The notes below the pieces were generated by a model. That model ran no database searches, was not told the DNA's origin, and saw nothing but the letters and a program-made list of their open reading frames with translations. A DNA stretch of 9,768 nucleotides from Bacillota bacterium (GTDB lineage: Bacteria > Bacillota > Clostridia > Oscillospirales > Oscillospiraceae), in assembly GCA_009781925.1 (NCBI GenBank), contig WQUU01000235.1, positions 1-9,768 of the forward strand, in the 5' to 3' direction. Numbering within the stretch: the stretch's first letter is position 1; every line of letters starts with the position of its first letter. This document shows positions 6,742 through 9,768 of the stretch, piece after piece. The position numbers and the translations under genes were made by a program.

Positions 6742-7671
6742 ATGACCCCCAATACAACCTTTACCATACCCATCACATCGGAGGAGAGCGGAGAGAGAAT
6801 CGACGCTCTCCTCGCGCGCGCCTTGCCGAACCTCAGCCGCTGCGCGGCGCAGCGGCTGCTAGAGGCGGGGGCGGCGCGTCTTTTCAGCGGGGAGATTCCG
6901 CACAAAAACTACCGGGCGCGGGCGGGGGACACGCTTTTTGTCACGCTGCCTTCAATTTCGGAGTGCGCACTCCTGCCGGAAGACATTGCGCTCGACATCG
7001 TATACGAGGATGCGGACGTGGCCGCGGTCAACAAGCCCCGGGGCATGGTCGTGCACCCCGCGCCGGGACATCCGGACGGCACCTTGGTCAACGCGTTGCT
7101 CCACCACTGCGGAGCCAGCCTCGCAGGCGTCGGCGGGGAAAAACGGCCCGGCATCGTCCACCGGATCGACAAGGACACCTCTGGCCTCCTGCTCGCCGCG
7201 AAAAATGACTTCGCCCACCGGGCGCTGAGCGCACAGCTCAAGGCGCACAACCTCTCCCGCGTGTATGAGGCTGTCGTTGTCGGCAATCTCCGCGAGGATC
7301 GCGGCGTCGTGGACGCCCCCATCGGCCGCGACCCCAGAGAGCGCAAAAAGATGGCGGTGACGGAATTCCATTCCCGCCCCGCCGTCACACACTGGGAAGT
7401 TTTGGCCCGCTATCCCGGCTACACCCACATCCGCTGCCGTTTGGAGACGGGCCGAACCCACCAGATCCGGGTGCACATGGCGCACATCGGCCATCCGCTC
7501 CTGGGCGACACGGTGTACGGACGCAAAAAGCCGGAGCTGGGGATAGAAGGGCAGTGTCTACACGCAAAAGAGCTGACTTTCACGCACCCCAGAACCGGAG
7601 AGGCGGTGCATCTGACAACGCAGCTGCCGGGGTATTTTGAGGAGGCGCTGGAGAGACTAAAAAAGTTGTGA
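6742..7671 (+). CDS. rluD: RluA/RluD-family 23S rRNA-type pseudouridine synthase
   Basis: This 309-residue protein belongs to the RluA family, which isomerises uridines to pseudouridine in RNA (RluD acts on 23S rRNA helix 69). An N-terminal S4 RNA-binding domain spans about residues 14-70 (SGERIDALLARALPNLSRCAAQRLL...). The catalytic domain contains VVHPAPGHPDGTLVNAL and HRIDKDTSG (140-148), with catalytic aspartate D143, and later LETGRTHQIRVHMAHIGHPLLGD. The Bacillus counterpart by position is ylyB, next to lspA. The frame is open back to an ATG at 6679, but that start lies inside the repeat element; an ATG at 6721 has only a badly spaced GGA. I chose the ATG at 6742, where MTPNTTFTIPITSEESGERID matches the usual family beginning, with a weak GGTGG (6727-6731) upstream. 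The exact RNA target (RluD-like or another family member) cannot be told from the sequence. Confidence 0.93.
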   Translation: MTPNTTFTIPITSEESGERIDALLARALPNLSRCAAQRLLEAGAARLFSGEIPHKNYRARAGDTLFVTLPSISECALLPEDIALDIVYEDADVAAVNKPRGMVVHPAPGHPDGTLVNALLHHCGASLAGVGGEKRPGIVHRIDKDTSGLLLAAKNDFAHRALSAQLKAHNLSRVYEAVVVGNLREDRGVVDAPIGRDPRERKKMAVTEFHSRPAVTHWEVLARYPGYTHIRCRLETGRTHQIRVHMAHIGHPLLGDTVYGRKKPELGIEGQCLHAKELTFTHPRTGEAVHLTTQLPGYFEEALERLKKL

Positions 7672-7677
7672 CGGGGA

Positions 7678-7713
7678 AAGACCCGGGGCCGAGGGAGCGC
7701 GGCTCCCGGTCTT
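7678..7713. terminator. Terminator-like hairpin between convergent genes
   Basis: AAGACC (7678-7683) can pair with GGTCTT (7708-7713), enclosing a tight inner stem GGGAGC (7693-7698), loop GCG, GCTCCC (7702-7707). On the plus strand it is followed by a weak CTTAATTT tract; on the minus strand the outer stem ends in GGTCTTT. It lies 6 bases after the rluD stop and 13 bases beyond the stop of the endonuclease gene on the other strand, so it may serve both directions. It also marks the boundary where the DNA turns AT-rich. Confidence 0.6.
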
Positions 7714-7726
7714 AATTTAACTGGGC

Positions 7727-8353
7727 CTAAATCATCTCATCCGGTTCTATGCCTATTAAAACAATGGGAACCGAGGGGTTTGATCGCCCTTCTCTCACGA
7801 TATTGGCCAGCTCATTTTCATAATATGCCGGACCGCTTGACATCTTTGTCTTAAGACTATGCATTGGAATAATCTCAATTCCAACATCAATGTCATCCCG
7901 CTGATAAAAAAAGGTATGTTTGACGTGTAAATCGTATTGAACCGAGAAATATTTTCCGAATTGAACTTCCACCGCTACACGATCTTTGACAAAGTCTACT
8001 TGGTTAAAAGTTTTAAACGGGGTAAAACCCAGTCTTTCGATTTCTTTCTGTTGCTGTTTATTGTTCCTAATCCCCACTGTTGCACGAGTTGTGTGTAAAT
8101 CTTCATTCACATAATAATAGATGTGCGATCCTTTCCAATTATTTTTCTTAAACTCTTCTTTAAAAAGTTTGTTTAGCTTTTGGGGACTATAAAGGATTTT
8201 CCCCATCATTGTTTTTTCTTTACTGACTTTATTGAACGCTTTAGCGGCGTCCACCTGGTTAATAGCCGTAACAATTTCATCCCATAGATGGGGTTTATGT
8301 ACACATAAATATTCATAGCCATTTAAATGACTGTAATATTGCACCATTTTCAT
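7727..8353 (-). CDS. Type II restriction endonuclease, BglII/BstYI family
   Basis: This protein is 208 residues from the chosen start (215 if the ATG at 8374 is used). The segment VDFVKDRVAVEVQFGKY contains D120, E129 and Q131 (127, 136 and 138 in the longer form). The spacing D-x8-E-x-Q equals the BglII active site (Asp84, Glu93, Gln95), which is a strong family mark. The start MKMVQYYSHLNGYEYL, VHKPHLWDEI, SKEKTMMGKILYSP and DVGIEIIPM also resemble BstYI as I remember it. Such enzymes are homodimers that cut within GATC-centred sites (BglII AGATCT, BstYI RGATCY). I prefer the ATG at 8353-8351: it overlaps the methyltransferase stop as ATGA, has AAGGA 12 bases upstream and matches the family's N-terminus. 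The codons are AT-rich, unlike the flanks (sampled line about 35% G+C). Cleavage specificity is inferred, not proven. Confidence 0.88.
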   Translation of the reverse strand: MKMVQYYSHLNGYEYLCVHKPHLWDEIVTAINQVDAAKAFNKVSKEKTMMGKILYSPQKLNKLFKEEFKKNNWKGSHIYYYVNEDLHTTRATVGIRNNKQQQKEIERLGFTPFKTFNQVDFVKDRVAVEVQFGKYFSVQYDLHVKHTFFYQRDDIDVGIEIIPMHSLKTKMSSGPAYYENELANIVREGRSNPSVPIVLIGIEPDEMI

Positions 8354-9270
8354 ACAGCCGAACATTCCTTCCATTCATTTGGTATTTGCGCTACTTTATC
8401 CGTCGGCCTGGGTATATATATCTGCTGATAAATGGGCCTTGATTTTAAAGTATCATTTTGTAATTGTCCAATTCGTTGCAGGCCAATGTCAACATATTTC
8501 TGCTCATGCTCTGTACCAAGCGCTCTCCGATGATTCTTAAGCGCCCCTAATAATGTAGATCCGACGCCAGCAAAGGGATCATAGACAACATCTTCCTCAT
8601 TTGATAAGGCTAAGACACAGCGTTCAACCAATTCTATAGGAAACTGGCACGGATGATCTACTTTTTCAATATGATTTGCTTTTACATTTGGAATGTTCCA
8701 TATTAAAGTTTCCCAATCATCATATAGTCGTTCGATTGTTAATTCCCACACATCTTCTGGATTTTTCCCTTTTCTGTTTCCACTTATCTCACCCCGTCTC
8801 TCTCCTTTATAATAACGTTTTCCAGGATATTTAGAGGATGTCCGTACATCATCTAAATTAAATGTATAGTTATTGCTTTTTGTAAACCAAAGGATTGTTT
8901 CATATCTGCCGCTAAATCGTTTTAAGCAATGCAACCCATGGCCAAAATGCCAAATGATTCTGTTTCGCAGTTGTAACCCCAATTGTTTAAATATCGGATA
9001 GAAAAATATATCTAAAGGAAATACCTCCCCACCTTCAACAAAATTTCCGGTTTGCCAACATATACTTCCAGTGCCATCTAACACGCGAACAAATTCTCTC
9101 AACATTGGCTTCATTCCGGCAATATATTCTTCTATGCTCACCTTCGTCTCATATTCTTTCCCTATGTTATAAGGTGGCGAAGTAATTAGAAGTTTTATGC
9201 TGCCGTCCGAAAGTGTCTTTGAAAAATTCAACGCATCACAGCATTTATATTCGTAATTAAGAATATTCAT
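8350..9270 (-). CDS. Beta-class DNA methyltransferase of the restriction-modification pair (probably N4-cytosine)
   Basis: This 306-residue SAM-dependent DNA methyltransferase has the catalytic motif TSPPYN (30-35) near the N-terminus and the SAM-binding motif DPFAGVGST (231-239) near the C-terminus. That order defines the beta class, with the target-recognition region between them. An S-P-P-Y motif is typical of N4-cytosine enzymes such as M.BamHI, so m4C is the likely product, though N6-adenine is possible. It should methylate the site cut by the downstream endonuclease. The reading frame extends to a GTG at 9282, but the ATG at 9270-9268 has a good AGGTGA site 8 bases upstream and is preferred. 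It lies 31 bases after the rnhA stop on the same strand, so it may be co-transcribed with rnhA. The endonuclease gene overlaps its stop by ATGA. No controller (C) protein gene is seen. The sampled composition is about 37% G+C. Confidence 0.92.
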   Translation of the reverse strand: MNILNYEYKCCDALNFSKTLSDGSIKLLITSPPYNIGKEYETKVSIEEYIAGMKPMLREFVRVLDGTGSICWQTGNFVEGGEVFPLDIFFYPIFKQLGLQLRNRIIWHFGHGLHCLKRFSGRYETILWFTKSNNYTFNLDDVRTSSKYPGKRYYKGERRGEISGNRKGKNPEDVWELTIERLYDDWETLIWNIPNVKANHIEKVDHPCQFPIELVERCVLALSNEEDVVYDPFAGVGSTLLGALKNHRRALGTEHEQKYVDIGLQRIGQLQNDTLKSRPIYQQIYIPRPTDKVAQIPNEWKECSAV

Positions 9271-9301
9271 TAATAATTTCACCTGCTCTTAAGATTTCGG
9301 T

Positions 9302-9736
9302 TCAAACTAATTTCTCCCGCTCTATGACCGCCAATTCGTCGCAGCGGTTGTTGCCCTCGTTCGCGTCGTGGCCTTTGACCCAGCTCACGCGGACGCGGTG
9401 GGTCTCCAGCAACTCGTCCAGCTTCTGCCAGAGGTCGGGATTTTTGAGCTCCCCGTCCTTGCGCTGCCAGCCGCGCTTCTTCCAGTCCCGGAGCCAGCTC
9501 AGATTGATGGCGTTGGAGAAGTACTGGGAATCGGTGAACAGTTGCACCTCGCAGGGCTCTTTCAGAGCGGAGAGCGCCTCGATGGCCGCCAAGAGCTCCA
9601 TGCGGTTGTTGGTGGTCAGCGCCTCTCCGCCGGAGAGCTCTTTTCGCCTGCCGCCGTACTCCAGAATCGCGCCCCAGCCGCCGGGGCCGGGGTTGCCGGA
9701 ACAGGCCCCGTCGGTGTAGATGGTGATGTGTTTCAT
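9302..9736 (-). CDS. rnhA: Ribonuclease HI
   Basis: This 144-residue protein (E. coli RNase HI is 155) cleaves the RNA strand of RNA-DNA hybrids, removing R-loops and primers in the cytoplasm. The four metal-binding acidic residues are all present: D9 in IYTDGACSGNPGPGG, E47 in NNRMELLAAI, D69 in LFTDSQY and D133 in GNNRCDELA; the catalytic-loop histidine is H123 in VKGHDAN. WLRDWKKRGW (81-90) is the basic substrate-binding region. The ATG follows GGAAGAGGA, giving a close but usable ribosome site, and overlaps a possible upstream stop as ATGA. Its high G+C (sampled line about 63%) matches the backbone, so it belongs to the host chromosome, and the AT-rich restriction cassette lies immediately downstream. 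Confidence 0.97.
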   Translation of the reverse strand: MKHITIYTDGACSGNPGPGGWGAILEYGGRRKELSGGEALTTNNRMELLAAIEALSALKEPCEVQLFTDSQYFSNAINLSWLRDWKKRGWQRKDGELKNPDLWQKLDELLETHRVRVSWVKGHDANEGNNRCDELAVIEREKLV

Positions 9737-9768
9737 TCCTCTTCCGTTTCCGTCTCAGCCTGCGGGAC
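9733..9768 (-). CDS. Possible C-terminal end of a gene upstream of rnhA (5' part outside window)
   Basis: On the minus strand one frame reads VPQAETETEEE and then TGA, and this TGA overlaps the rnhA ATG as ATGA. An acidic tail plus a four-base overlap is typical of coupled genes, so a reading frame entering from beyond the window edge is plausible. Only 11 residues are visible and no function can be given. Confidence 0.4.
   Translation of the reverse strand, partial: VPQAETETEEE

Noticed and set aside
7714..9301. Phage-defence island with additional genes
   Set aside because: Only the methyltransferase and endonuclease fit in the AT-rich segment. There is no room for a controller, helicase or nuclease partner, and no integrase is visible.
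9324..9719. Plus-strand open frame of 131 residues opposite rnhA
   Set aside because: It is an antisense shadow of RNase HI, whose full catalytic set is on the minus strand.

Overview
The window looks like a chromosomal segment of a Gram-positive, high-GC member of the Clostridia (Firmicutes), possibly Oscillospirales. The basis is gene order. A plus-strand run of yggS (ylmE), sepF (ylmF), divIVA, ileS, lspA and an rluD-like gene matches the cell-division/ileS neighbourhood known from Bacillus and Clostridia, here preceded by the end of a secretion-adaptor-like protein. Sampled 60-base lines of this backbone are about 63-68% G+C. The lineage is inferred from synteny and protein style, not from any search.

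Layout. Bases 1-456 hold the C-terminal part of a HlyD-like membrane protein. Bases 466-7671 carry six tightly packed plus-strand genes: a PLP-homeostasis protein, two division-site proteins (SepF, DivIVA), isoleucyl-tRNA synthetase, lipoprotein signal peptidase with an unusual C-terminal tail, and a pseudouridine synthase. Three of the gaps in this run (yggS/sepF, divIVA/ileS, lspA/rluD) contain short structured repeats of one family. Each is built of two hairpins in opposite orientation with TTGTAG-like outer ends, resembling REP/BIME elements or a MITE.

A hairpin near 7678-7713 separates this run from three convergent minus-strand genes. RNase HI (9302-9736) has the same high G+C as the backbone. 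Between it and the terminator lies an AT-rich two-gene cassette (sampled lines 35-37% G+C): a beta-class DNA methyltransferase with a TSPPY motif, overlapping by ATGA a restriction endonuclease of the BglII/BstYI type with the D-x9-E-x-Q active-site spacing. This is a compact type II restriction-modification system that was probably acquired horizontally. The predicted recognition sequence is RGATCY or a subset such as AGATCT.

I see no entirely new system. The points most worth following are the restriction-modification cassette and its specificity, the REP/BIME-like repeats in a core operon, and the disordered tail on LspA ending in FSLDDILDEF. No tRNA, rRNA, CRISPR array, integrase or transposase gene is visible. 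All gaps between genes are shorter than about 140 bases.
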